Below, piece by piece: positions 1-7,084 of a stretch of DNA of 40,019 bases. The DNA is from CAZVNZ01 sp964628515. GTDB lineage: Bacteria > Bacillota > Clostridia > Christensenellales > Christensenellaceae. Numbering within the stretch: the first letter of the stretch is position 1; every line of letters starts with the position of its first letter. Both the position numbers and the translations under genes were made by a program. The stretch lies in the NCBI GenBank assembly GCA_964628515.1, contig CAZVNZ010000027.1, positions 1-40,019 on the forward strand, in the 5' to 3' direction. The notes beneath the pieces are model-generated. The model saw only the letters and a program-made list of their open reading frames with translations, had not been told where the DNA came from and made no database searches.

Positions 1-77
1 TCTAAATTATTCATTTTATTATTATATCATACGAAGTGCCTTTTGTCCACTCCTACAAAGTATACCCGCCTTTTGGT

Positions 78-117
78 AAAAAACAAAAAACAGCCCGATA
101 AAGTATAATCGAGCTGT
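78..117 (-). terminator. Rho-independent terminator after the ABC exporter operon
   Basis: On the minus strand a 10-bp stem (ACAGCTCGAT pairing with ATCGGGCTGT, one G-T pair) with an 8-nt loop is followed at once by TTTTTTGTTTTTT. It lies about 30 nt beyond the stop codon of the 602-residue ABC subunit, so it ends the two-gene exporter operon. Bases 1-77 show no gene. Confidence 0.88.
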
Positions 118-148
118 AGTTAATATTTTGCCGTAAAACTCATTTGGG

Positions 149-1957
149 TTAAGCAAATTGAGAGTTGTACAAAGAGGCATAAAATCCGTTTTGCTCCATA
201 AGCTCGTTATGATTGCCGTGCTCTATAATATCCCCTTTGTCCATAACAATTATAATATCCGCATCTTTTATGGTTGATAATCTGTGAGCAATAACAAAGC
301 TGGTTCTGCCCTCTGTAAGTTTTTTCATGGCATCTTGTATCAGCTTTTCCGTGCGTGTATCCACCGAGCTTGTAGCTTCGTCTAAAATAAGTATTTGAGG
401 GTCTGCACAAAATGCTCTTGCAATGGTAAGCAGTTGTTTTTGTCCTTGGGAGATGTTGTTTGCTTCCTCGTTTATTTCCATATCGTACCCATTTGGTAGG
501 GTTTTTATAAAGAAATCCGCATTAGCCATTTCGCAAGCCTCAACTACCTTTTCGTCGCTGACATTTGGCACACCGTACCTAACGTTATCCTTAATACTGC
601 CGGAGTAAAGCCAAGTTTCTTGAAGTACCATACCAAACAAACTGCGTAAATTACTGCGAGAAACTGTTTTAATATCCACATCGTCTATTTTAATTGCCCC
701 ACCGTTCAATTCGTAAAAGCGCATAAGCAGATTTACAAGGGTGGTTTTTCCTGCCCCCGTAGGCCCTACTATTGCCACCTTTTGCCCCGGCTTAACTTCT
801 AAATTCATGTCCGTTATTAAGATTTTATCTTCCGAGTAGCCAAATTTTACATGCTCGAATGAAATTCTGCCTGTGGTGTTTTCAATTACATTTAGATGCT
901 CCTCTTCTTTAATTTGCTCTGCCTCGTCTATAAGGCTAAAAACCCTCTCCGCAGATGCTATGGAAGATTGCAATAAATTAAGTATATTTGCCGTTTGAAT
1001 TATAGGTTGGGTAAACTGTTGCATATATTGGATAAATGCCTGTATTGCACCTATACTTAGTGTTGCGTTAGAGGTTAATATACCCCCAAGCACGCACACA
1101 CCCACATAGCCTAAGTTACCCACAAGATTTACCGAAGGCATAATAGCCGCCGAGCCAAATTGCGCCCGTCTTGCGTTTTTACAAAGTTCGTCGCTCATTT
1201 TATCGAATTTTTCTTCCGTGCGTTTTTCCGTGCCGTACAGCTTAATTAGGTTATGTCCTGTGTACATTTCCTCCACATAACTGTTTACATCCCCCAATTT
1301 TTTTTGCTGACCAATAAAATATTTTTGGGATTTTTTAACAATGGCGGAGGATACAAAAAGGGCTAAAGGCAACACCAAAAGCGCAATTAGTGCCATTTGC
1401 CAACTTATTGTAAACATAACGATAACTATGCCGATTATAGTAAATAAAGAGGTTAAAAACTGGGTTAAAATTTGTTGAATAGAAGTACTTATACGCTCTA
1501 TATCCGTGGTTGTTCGAGATAGTATATCCCCCGTTGTGTTGGTATCGAAATAATTTAGGGGTAGCTTATTTATTTTTTTATTAACATCCTCTCGCAAATC
1601 AAAAATGGCACTTTGCGCTATTTTAGCCGTGTTTTTTTGTTGCAAATAAGAAAATAATCCGGATAAAGCGTAAATAACTATTAAAATACATAAAATTGTT
1701 GCAAGGGCTTTATAGTCTATTTGTGCGGAAACAAAATTTCCGTTAGCATCGTTTACTATGCCTGCAAGTATGGTGTTTGTTGCCTCTCCCAATACCCTTG
1801 GGCCGGAAATTAAAAAGCCTGTGCCTATTATTGCACAAATTATTACTAATATAAAACGTTTTTTATATGGAGCAAAGTATGTAAGCAAACGTTTGGTGGT
1901 TTTAGAAAAGTCTTGTGGTTTCGCACTTGATGCTTCCGGTTGTTTATTTATTGCCAT
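149..1957 (-). CDS. ABC exporter subunit, TM288/BmrD/MdlB-like (permease fused to ATPase)
   Basis: This is a 602-residue half-transporter. An N-terminal six-helix exporter domain (about residues 35-330) is followed by an ATPase domain. Walker A (GPTGAGKTT) is near residue 395, Walker B with catalytic Glu is LILDEATSS, and the H-loop is IAHRLST. The ABC signature is degenerate (ISQGQ instead of LSGGQ). In known heterodimeric exporters (TM287/288, BmrCD, LmrCD) one ATP site is non-catalytic, built from the degenerate signature of one subunit and the Asp-type Walker B of the other; the upstream partner supplies exactly that Asp. The start follows a GGGGGG ribosome site, 17 nt after the partner's stop. 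It most likely exports drugs, lipids or peptides; the substrate cannot be read from sequence. The pairing with the 570-residue gene is well supported. Confidence 0.93.
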   Translation of the reverse strand: MAINKQPEASSAKPQDFSKTTKRLLTYFAPYKKRFILVIICAIIGTGFLISGPRVLGEATNTILAGIVNDANGNFVSAQIDYKALATILCILIVIYALSGLFSYLQQKNTAKIAQSAIFDLREDVNKKINKLPLNYFDTNTTGDILSRTTTDIERISTSIQQILTQFLTSLFTIIGIVIVMFTISWQMALIALLVLPLALFVSSAIVKKSQKYFIGQQKKLGDVNSYVEEMYTGHNLIKLYGTEKRTEEKFDKMSDELCKNARRAQFGSAAIMPSVNLVGNLGYVGVCVLGGILTSNATLSIGAIQAFIQYMQQFTQPIIQTANILNLLQSSIASAERVFSLIDEAEQIKEEEHLNVIENTTGRISFEHVKFGYSEDKILITDMNLEVKPGQKVAIVGPTGAGKTTLVNLLMRFYELNGGAIKIDDVDIKTVSRSNLRSLFGMVLQETWLYSGSIKDNVRYGVPNVSDEKVVEACEMANADFFIKTLPNGYDMEINEEANNISQGQKQLLTIARAFCADPQILILDEATSSVDTRTEKLIQDAMKKLTEGRTSFVIAHRLSTIKDADIIIVMDKGDIIEHGNHNELMEQNGFYASLYNSQFA

Positions 1958-1974
1958 CTGTTTATCCCCCCTTT

Positions 1975-3687
1975 TTATGCTAATTGCGTGCGTGCAATAT
2001 CCGCATACAGCTCGCAGTTTTCCATAAGCTCTTTATGCGTACCCTGCCCCACAATTCTGCCTTTATCCACAACAAGTATTTTATCTGCATCAAGTATGGT
2101 ATTTATTCGTTGGGCAACAATAATTACCGTTGCACCTGCCGTGTTTTCCTTAATTGCCCTTCGTAAGTTGGCATCAGTCTTAAAATCCAAAGCGGAAAAA
2201 CTATCGTCAAACACATAAATGCTTGCGTCCGACGCCATTGCTCTTGCAATAGATAGGCGTTGACGCTGTCCTCCCGAAACGTTAGACCCGCCTTGAGCAA
2301 TGTGGTCGTCGTATTTATCCCTTTTTGAATTAATAAATTCCTCCGCCTGTGCGATTTTTGCCGCTCTTTCTATATTTTCCTTTGGCATATTAATATCTTC
2401 GTAGGCTATGTTTTCCTTGATTGTTCCGCTAAACAGCAAGGATTTTTGTGGCACAAAGCCAATGCGTTTTCTGAGTTTTTCTATGTCGTACTGCCTAACA
2501 TCCACATTGTCCACAAGCACGCTACCCTGCGAAGCATCGTACAAACGTGGTATTAAGTTTATTATTGATGATTTACCGGCTCCGGTGGCGCCTATTATTG
2601 CGGTGGTTTCCCCCGGTTTTGCACAAAAGCTAATGTTATTTATTGCGTTTTTGGAAGCCCCTGCATAGCCAAAGGAAACATCTTTAAACTCCACAATACC
2701 CGTTTTTTCTTTAGGCTCTTGAGTATTTTGGGCATTCTTAATTTTAGGCTCTATTTCCAAAACTTCGTTAATTCGTTTTGCGCAAACACTTGCACGAGGC
2801 AGAAATGCAAAAATCATCGCCATCATAACAAGAGAGTACATAATAAGCACTAAATATTGTATAAATGCTATTAAATCCCCCACTTGCATTTGGTTTGCCG
2901 CAATTTGCCCTCCGCCTATCCACACCACCGCTATTGTGCCTAAATTAATTATTAGCATTAGCATAGGCATTAATGTGGACATTAGCACTTGGGATTTTAT
3001 GGAGGTTTGCGTTAAATCTGTATTTGCGTTTAAAAAGCGCTCTTCCTCTCTTTTTTCCGCTGTAAATGCACGTATTACACGTACCCCTGTTACGTTTTCT
3101 CGCATAATTAAGTTTAGCTTGTCTAATTTTTCCTGCATGCTCATAAAAATTGGAAAAGCCTTACGCATAATTAGCACTAAAAACACTATAACCGCAGGCA
3201 TACACACCCAAATAACCGTGGCTGCCGTAGGGTTTTTAAAGGTTGCAAGAGCAATGGCACCTATGCACATAATGGGCGCTATTACAATTACTCTAAACAT
3301 CATAATGGTAAAATCTTGAACTTGCGCAACATCGTTTGTGGAGCGGGTAGTAAGGGAGGCTGTACCCACCTTGTCAAATTCCTCTAAGGTAAATTTATTA
3401 ATGTGTTTAAACAGCTTTTTTCTAACGTCCGTACACACGCCCACCCCTACTTTAGAGGCCAGATACCCAACGCCGATGGCACAAGAAGAGCTAATTAGAG
3501 TTACCAATATCATCAGCAAGCCTTGCCTGTAAATAAACTCAATATCCCCTTTAATTACACCTAAGTCAACTATTTTTGACATCATATTGGGTAAAAAAAG
3601 CATTGCTAAGGTTTGTCCAAACAGCAATACTAACATTATTAAAATCAGTCCAACATATGGTTTTAGGTTTTTATAAAACTTAAGCAT
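1975..3687 (-). CDS. ABC exporter subunit, TM287/BmrC/MdlA-like (permease fused to ATPase)
   Basis: This is the first gene of the exporter operon, 570 residues. An exporter-type membrane domain (about residues 10-300) precedes an ATPase domain with Walker A GATGAGKSS, a canonical signature VSGGQRQ and Walker B YVFDDSFSALD. Walker B ends in Asp where the catalytic Glu is expected, the hallmark of the degenerate-site subunit in heterodimeric exporters; the switch-loop His is replaced too (VAQRINT instead of the usual AHR). The ATG at 3687 is chosen over a GTG three codons upstream because AGGAG sits 8 nt before the ATG and would overlap the GTG. A consensus promoter lies about 67 nt upstream. 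Its function is as obligate partner of the downstream subunit. Confidence 0.92.
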   Translation of the reverse strand: MLKFYKNLKPYVGLILIMLVLLFGQTLAMLFLPNMMSKIVDLGVIKGDIEFIYRQGLLMILVTLISSSCAIGVGYLASKVGVGVCTDVRKKLFKHINKFTLEEFDKVGTASLTTRSTNDVAQVQDFTIMMFRVIVIAPIMCIGAIALATFKNPTAATVIWVCMPAVIVFLVLIMRKAFPIFMSMQEKLDKLNLIMRENVTGVRVIRAFTAEKREEERFLNANTDLTQTSIKSQVLMSTLMPMLMLIINLGTIAVVWIGGGQIAANQMQVGDLIAFIQYLVLIMYSLVMMAMIFAFLPRASVCAKRINEVLEIEPKIKNAQNTQEPKEKTGIVEFKDVSFGYAGASKNAINNISFCAKPGETTAIIGATGAGKSSIINLIPRLYDASQGSVLVDNVDVRQYDIEKLRKRIGFVPQKSLLFSGTIKENIAYEDINMPKENIERAAKIAQAEEFINSKRDKYDDHIAQGGSNVSGGQRQRLSIARAMASDASIYVFDDSFSALDFKTDANLRRAIKENTAGATVIIVAQRINTILDADKILVVDKGRIVGQGTHKELMENCELYADIARTQLA

Positions 3688-3754
3688 CCCACACACTCCT
3701 ATTTATTTTTGCGTATTATTATATATTTTTTTAACTAATTTACAGCTTTTTTTA

Positions 3755-3783
3755 ATTATAACAAGGCAAATTTTTGTTGTCAA
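3755..3783 (-). promoter_or_regulatory. Consensus sigma-A promoter of the ABC exporter operon
   Basis: The minus strand reads TTGACA, a 17-nt spacer, then TATAAT: a full match to the vegetative consensus. The predicted start leaves a 5' leader of about 60 nt before the ATG at 3687. It lies between the lgt stop and the exporter operon, so the exporter need not depend on lgt read-through. Confidence 0.87.
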
Positions 3784-3831
3784 CAACTATTGGTTTTATA
3801 TAGGTACTTCTATGCTTTTTTATATATAAAC

Positions 3832-4614
3832 TCATATGGGGTTTTTAAACTTTCTTTTGTAGAAAAACCCCAAAAATATACCTGCAATTATAGCTATTAT
3901 GCTTATCCATTGGGAAACGGAAAGAGCACCCACAAACCCTCTGACTGCATCGTATCTGAAAAACTCCAATATAAAGCGGATAACTCCGTAGCCAATTAGG
4001 TACATACTTAGGAGTTTGCCCTCTTTTCTTGGTTTTCTGCCGTAGTATATCATAATACCGCTTAAAACAAAGGTTGCCATACTTTCTACTAATTGTATGG
4101 GAAAAAGGGGTATATTGTTTGGAGCAATTAAAGAGTTGCTCATAATTATGCCGTGCTGAAAGGGCATACCGTAGCAACAGCCCACAATAAAACAGCCTAT
4201 TCTGCCAAAACCCTGTGCCAAAGGCAAGGATGGCAGTAGCGTATCCGTTAGTTTAAAAAAGTTGATTTTAAATATTAGGCAGTACAAAAGCAAAAATAAA
4301 ATTAAGCCTATTAATCCGCCGTAAAATACTAAACCTGCATTGGTAAAGGCTTTTGCGAAATACTCAAAAAAGCCTATTCCGTATATTTTATTAAGCCCAA
4401 AAAACTCTCCAAAGCCTTGAATAACATAAAAAAGTTTGCCCCCAAGAAGTGCGCCTATGCAAGCAAAAATAAAGGCAACAAAAGCATCTAAACGCTCCAT
4501 ACCGTTAATTTTTGCCCTAAGAATTATTACTAATAGCCCTACAACCGCACCTATAATTATTAGCATACCGTAAGGTGCTACTTGGGGGTTTAAATTTTGA
4601 AATAGTGTAAGCAT
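3832..4614 (-). CDS. lgt: Prolipoprotein diacylglyceryl transferase
   Basis: A 260-residue integral membrane enzyme that moves diacylglycerol from phosphatidylglycerol to the lipobox Cys of prelipoproteins, the first step of lipoprotein maturation. The Lgt signature is plain: GFGRIGCFIVGCCYG (Gly/Arg-rich, mid-protein), followed by a His-Gly near HGIIMSNS and the FPIQLVES segment. Seven or so hydrophobic helices are visible, as expected for Lgt. The start at 4614 is preferred because GGGAG lies 6 nt upstream; an in-frame ATG nine codons earlier has no ribosome site. An inverted repeat (GGGGTTTTT/AAAAACCCC) spans its last codons but has no T-tract, so it is not called a terminator. Confidence 0.95.
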   Translation of the reverse strand: MLTLFQNLNPQVAPYGMLIIIGAVVGLLVIILRAKINGMERLDAFVAFIFACIGALLGGKLFYVIQGFGEFFGLNKIYGIGFFEYFAKAFTNAGLVFYGGLIGLILFLLLYCLIFKINFFKLTDTLLPSLPLAQGFGRIGCFIVGCCYGMPFQHGIIMSNSLIAPNNIPLFPIQLVESMATFVLSGIMIYYGRKPRKEGKLLSMYLIGYGVIRFILEFFRYDAVRGFVGALSVSQWISIIAIIAGIFLGFFYKRKFKNPI

Positions 4615-4641
4615 ATTTACTCCCATGTATTTGTTGTGCAA

Positions 4642-4647
4642 ATTATA
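4642..4647 (-). promoter_or_regulatory. Probable -10 box for lgt
   Basis: TATAAT on the minus strand, 27 nt before the lgt ATG and just after the upstream terminator hairpin. The -35 position would fall inside the hairpin and matches the consensus poorly, so only the -10 box is claimed. Confidence 0.4.
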
Positions 4648-4650
4648 ACA

Positions 4651-4680
4651 AAAAAAGCAGGTATTTGTACCTGCTTTTTT
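4651..4680 (-). terminator. Symmetric hairpin terminator between the DUF4190-like gene and lgt
   Basis: A 13-bp arm (six A, GCAGGTA) pairs with TACCTGC and six T around a 4-nt loop. The T run on the minus strand makes it a terminator for the 93-residue membrane protein, whose stop is 12 nt before it. By symmetry it could also stop plus-strand transcription. Confidence 0.85.
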
Positions 4681-4692
4681 ATAGTTTTCAGT

Positions 4693-4974
4693 TTACAGCA
4701 TAGAGCCTAAAGAACCTAATGCTCCAAAAGCAGCCGTTAAGCAAACAGCTACCATAATTATAGATATTATAAATAATACAATACCGATAATACTAATTAT
4801 TAGTGCAGCAGTAGCCATACCGTTTTTCTCTCTCTTGTTTGCCATTATTGCTAAAATTAAGCCAATAATACATAAAATAAGACCAAGCCAGCTAATACCG
4901 ATTGGTACAAAGATTAAAATAATACCAACAATAGCAAGTATTAAGGCAACAATAGATAAATTTTTTGATTCCAT
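4693..4974 (-). CDS. Small DUF4190-like membrane protein
   Basis: A 93-residue, very hydrophobic protein with Ile/Gly-rich helices at about residues 7-27, 29-46 and 53-80, separated by a short basic loop (MANKREKNG). The pattern of two helices, a basic loop, then 'GMATAALIISIIG' is typical of DUF4190-type proteins, which are common in Firmicutes and have no assigned reaction. The start is fixed by AAGGAG 8 nt upstream. It appears monocistronic: its own promoter lies at 5006-5033 and a strong terminator follows. A membrane-associated role is all that can be said. Confidence 0.8.
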   Translation of the reverse strand: MESKNLSIVALILAIVGIILIFVPIGISWLGLILCIIGLILAIMANKREKNGMATAALIISIIGIVLFIISIIMVAVCLTAAFGALGSLGSML

Positions 4975-5005
4975 AATATACTCCTTACATATAAATTATA
5001 TTCTA

Positions 5006-5033
5006 ATTTTAACAAAACATTAAAAAAAGTCAA
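5006..5033 (-). promoter_or_regulatory. Promoter of the DUF4190-like gene
   Basis: The minus strand reads TTGACT, 16 nt, TAAAAT, giving a leader of about 25-30 nt before the ATG at 4974. A second TATAAT lies just downstream without a good -35 box. Confidence 0.6.
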
Positions 5034-5073
5034 CCATTATTTTAAAATGTTCACATGTTCCCAAAAATATCCG

Positions 5074-5295
5074 CTACCGAAAAAATACAAAGCTTAGAGC
5101 CGCCACAACCGCTATTAATAGTGATATTATCGGCAATACTTTATTGGCACTCTGCTTTAAGCGGTTTAGGGACGCAAATACAGAAATCGCACCAAACACA
5201 ATCCCCAGCACCCATATTTGTGGTATATACACAAGGAATGTGAGGGTTGCCATCATCACAATAATTATTAAAAGCACCCATTCAGATTTTTTCAT
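5074..5295 (-). CDS. 73-residue membrane protein, translationally coupled to the phosphodiesterase
   Basis: A short hydrophobic protein with probable helices at about residues 6-22, 25-42 and 51-71, separated by a basic loop (NRLKQSANK). Its ATG lies inside the last codons of the glycerophosphodiester phosphodiesterase gene (14-nt overlap, different frame), the usual sign of translational coupling in a two-gene unit. No family is recognised. It may anchor or modulate the membrane-bound phosphodiesterase; that is inferred from position only. Confidence 0.7.
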   Translation of the reverse strand: MKKSEWVLLIIIVMMATLTFLVYIPQIWVLGIVFGAISVFASLNRLKQSANKVLPIISLLIAVVAALSFVFFR

Positions 5296-6115
5296 TATTC
5301 ATTTTTCCGGGAACAAATTTTTCAAAAATTATGGAGGTGGCAATGGGCTTTACATTCTCGTATTCGTCGTGAGAGGTAATAGTCCATGCTATTATGGGTA
5401 TTTTAAACATTTTCATACGTTTAATTACCGCATTGCCTATGGAATTTTTTTCGTAGCTTATAAAATTAGGGCGACATATAATGTTAGACATTAAATGTTT
5501 AAGTAAAAACCTTATTACTACATTAATATGCTCCGCACCTACAGAAAAGCAATAGGACAACTGCCCTCTTATAATTTCCGGCGCATTTCTGTAAAACCAA
5601 CCAATAGAATAGGGAGAGAAGGACTGCACCGCAACTCTGCCCTTATAGGATTTTAGCATTTCGTAAAGGTTTTCTTCCAATTCTCCTGCTCTGCCTTCTG
5701 TTTTTGTTTCAATTATTACAGGCACTTTGTCATCAACTAAATCCAAGACTTCTCTTAAAGTAGGAATAGTCTCCTCCGAGCTACCCAGTTTTAGCTCTCT
5801 TAATTGGCTATATGTGCATTTTTCTATTATTCTGTCTTTGCCCGTCATACGTTTTAGGTTGTGATCGTGAAACACCATTAGCACTTTATCTTTGGACAAA
5901 TGCACGTCTATCTCCACCGCATAATTTCTTTCTATAGCGGCAGTTATGGCGCCTATGCTATTTTCGGGTAGAAAATCGTTGTGCAAACCTCTGTGTGCGA
6001 AAATGTAGTCTTTTGTCCAACTTGCATGTATGTTCTTTTTAGCTGCCGTCATAACAAAATACATTATTATTATTGCCGTAGCCGTTATCAATAAAACTGT
6101 TACATATTTGTTCAT
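5282..6115 (-). CDS. Membrane-anchored glycerophosphodiester phosphodiesterase
   Basis: A 277-residue protein that hydrolyses glycerophosphodiesters to glycerol-3-phosphate plus an alcohol. The catalytic TIM-barrel signature is complete: FAHRGLHND (first His, Arg), PENS (metal Glu), AVEIDVHLSKD (metal Glu and Asp) and VFHDHNL (second His). A single N-terminal transmembrane segment (about residues 5-24) suggests the barrel sits outside the membrane, where substrates would be deacylated lipids or lipoteichoic/teichoic fragments. The start ATG is only 6 nt from a good -10 box, so the mRNA is predicted to be leaderless; no ribosome site is present for this or the next in-frame ATGs. It is divergent from the patatin-like lipase, which fits a shared lipid-turnover role. 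Confidence 0.9.
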   Translation of the reverse strand: MNKYVTVLLITATAIIIMYFVMTAAKKNIHASWTKDYIFAHRGLHNDFLPENSIGAITAAIERNYAVEIDVHLSKDKVLMVFHDHNLKRMTGKDRIIEKCTYSQLRELKLGSSEETIPTLREVLDLVDDKVPVIIETKTEGRAGELEENLYEMLKSYKGRVAVQSFSPYSIGWFYRNAPEIIRGQLSYCFSVGAEHINVVIRFLLKHLMSNIICRPNFISYEKNSIGNAVIKRMKMFKIPIIAWTITSHDEYENVKPIATSIIFEKFVPGKMNNEKI

Positions 6116-6121
6116 ATTAAT

Positions 6122-6149
6122 ATTATATACATATTTTTTAATTTTTCAA
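6122..6149 (-). promoter_or_regulatory. Promoter of the phosphodiesterase gene (predicts a leaderless mRNA)
   Basis: The minus strand reads TTGAAA, 16 nt, TATAAT, then six bases (ATTAAT) and the ATG. Normal start-site choice would put +1 at or next to the A of the ATG. Confidence 0.65.
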
Positions 6150-6160
6150 GAGCAAAATTC

Positions 6161-6189
6161 TTGCAATTTTCTTAAGAATATATTACACT
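6161..6189 (+). promoter_or_regulatory. Probable promoter of the patatin-like gene (predicts a leaderless mRNA)
   Basis: The plus strand reads TTGCAA, 17 nt, TACACT, then six bases and the ATG at 6196. No Shine-Dalgarno sequence precedes this ATG. The -10/-35 match is moderate, but the geometry mirrors that of the divergent phosphodiesterase promoter. Confidence 0.45.
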
Positions 6190-6195
6190 CTACCT

Positions 6196-7068
6196 ATGAA
6201 TAAAGTTGGATTGGTTTTAGAAGGCGGTGGTATGCGCGGTGCGTACACCGGCGGAGTATTAGATGCTTTTATGGAGCTTGGCATAGCGTTTTATGATTGC
6301 TACGGTGTATCTGCCGGTGCAGGTAATGCCCTTTCTTATATTTCTAACCAAAAAGGAAGAAATTATAGGCTGTATACGGAATTTGTGCCGGATAAACGTT
6401 ATTTAAGTGTTTCTAATTTTTTTAAAACAGGCTCTATGTTTGGCAGGAAATTTGTGTTTTACGATGTGCCCAATATTCATTTATATTTTGATTATGACGC
6501 ATACAAAAACTCCAAAATTAAACTTACAGCCGTTGCTACCAACGTAATAACGGGCAAGCCCTTTTACAAAAAAATAGATGATATTTCCACGCAAATGCAC
6601 TATGTATGCGCTTCTGCGGCTATCCCTCTTGCTTCTACTATTGTTAAAGCGGATGGCTGTAAGTTGCTTGATGGGGGTACATCTGACTCTATACCCATAG
6701 AACACTCCATAAGCATGGGCAATAACAAAAACGTTATTGTGCTTACACGAAAATCCGATTATAGAGCCAAAAAAAGCAAGTTTGCCTTTATGTTTCACCT
6801 GCGGTATTTACCCTATCAAAAATTTGCAAAGGTGGCTGCAAACAGATACGAATATTACAACAAAAGTTTGGAGATTGCAAACAAAGAAGAAATGGAGGGC
6901 AATGCAATTATTATACGCCCAAAAAAGCCTTTGATTGCGGATAAATTCACCAAAGACCCAAAAATTTTAGGTGATTTATATAAAGACGGCTATAACGATG
7001 TTATGGAAATAAAAGAACAGCTACTTAATTTTTTAAGTGACTGCTCCAACGTAGAAATTTCTAAATAA
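6196..7068 (+). CDS. Patatin-like phospholipase / acyl hydrolase
   Basis: A 290-residue patatin-domain protein. The oxyanion loop GGGMRG (residues 10-15), the nucleophile elbow GVSAG and the dyad Asp in LLDGGTSDSIP are all present, so it should be active as a lipid acyl hydrolase. It resembles the single-domain bacterial RssA/YjjU-type patatins, which act on phospholipids or lysophospholipids in the cytoplasm. No signal peptide is visible. It is divergently transcribed from the glycerophosphodiester phosphodiesterase; together they could deacylate phospholipids and then split the headgroup. It converges on the giant activase gene with a 16-nt gap. Confidence 0.9.
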   Translation: MNKVGLVLEGGGMRGAYTGGVLDAFMELGIAFYDCYGVSAGAGNALSYISNQKGRNYRLYTEFVPDKRYLSVSNFFKTGSMFGRKFVFYDVPNIHLYFDYDAYKNSKIKLTAVATNVITGKPFYKKIDDISTQMHYVCASAAIPLASTIVKADGCKLLDGGTSDSIPIEHSISMGNNKNVIVLTRKSDYRAKKSKFAFMFHLRYLPYQKFAKVAANRYEYYNKSLEIANKEEMEGNAIIIRPKKPLIADKFTKDPKILGDLYKDGYNDVMEIKEQLLNFLSDCSNVEISK

Positions 7069-7084
7069 TTGTCATTTGTGCATT

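Noticed and set aside
3829..3865. Inverted repeat GGGGTTTTT/AAAAACCCC at the end of lgt as a terminator
   Set aside because: It overlaps the last codons and is followed by CATATGAG, not a T-tract; pairing is mostly A-T.
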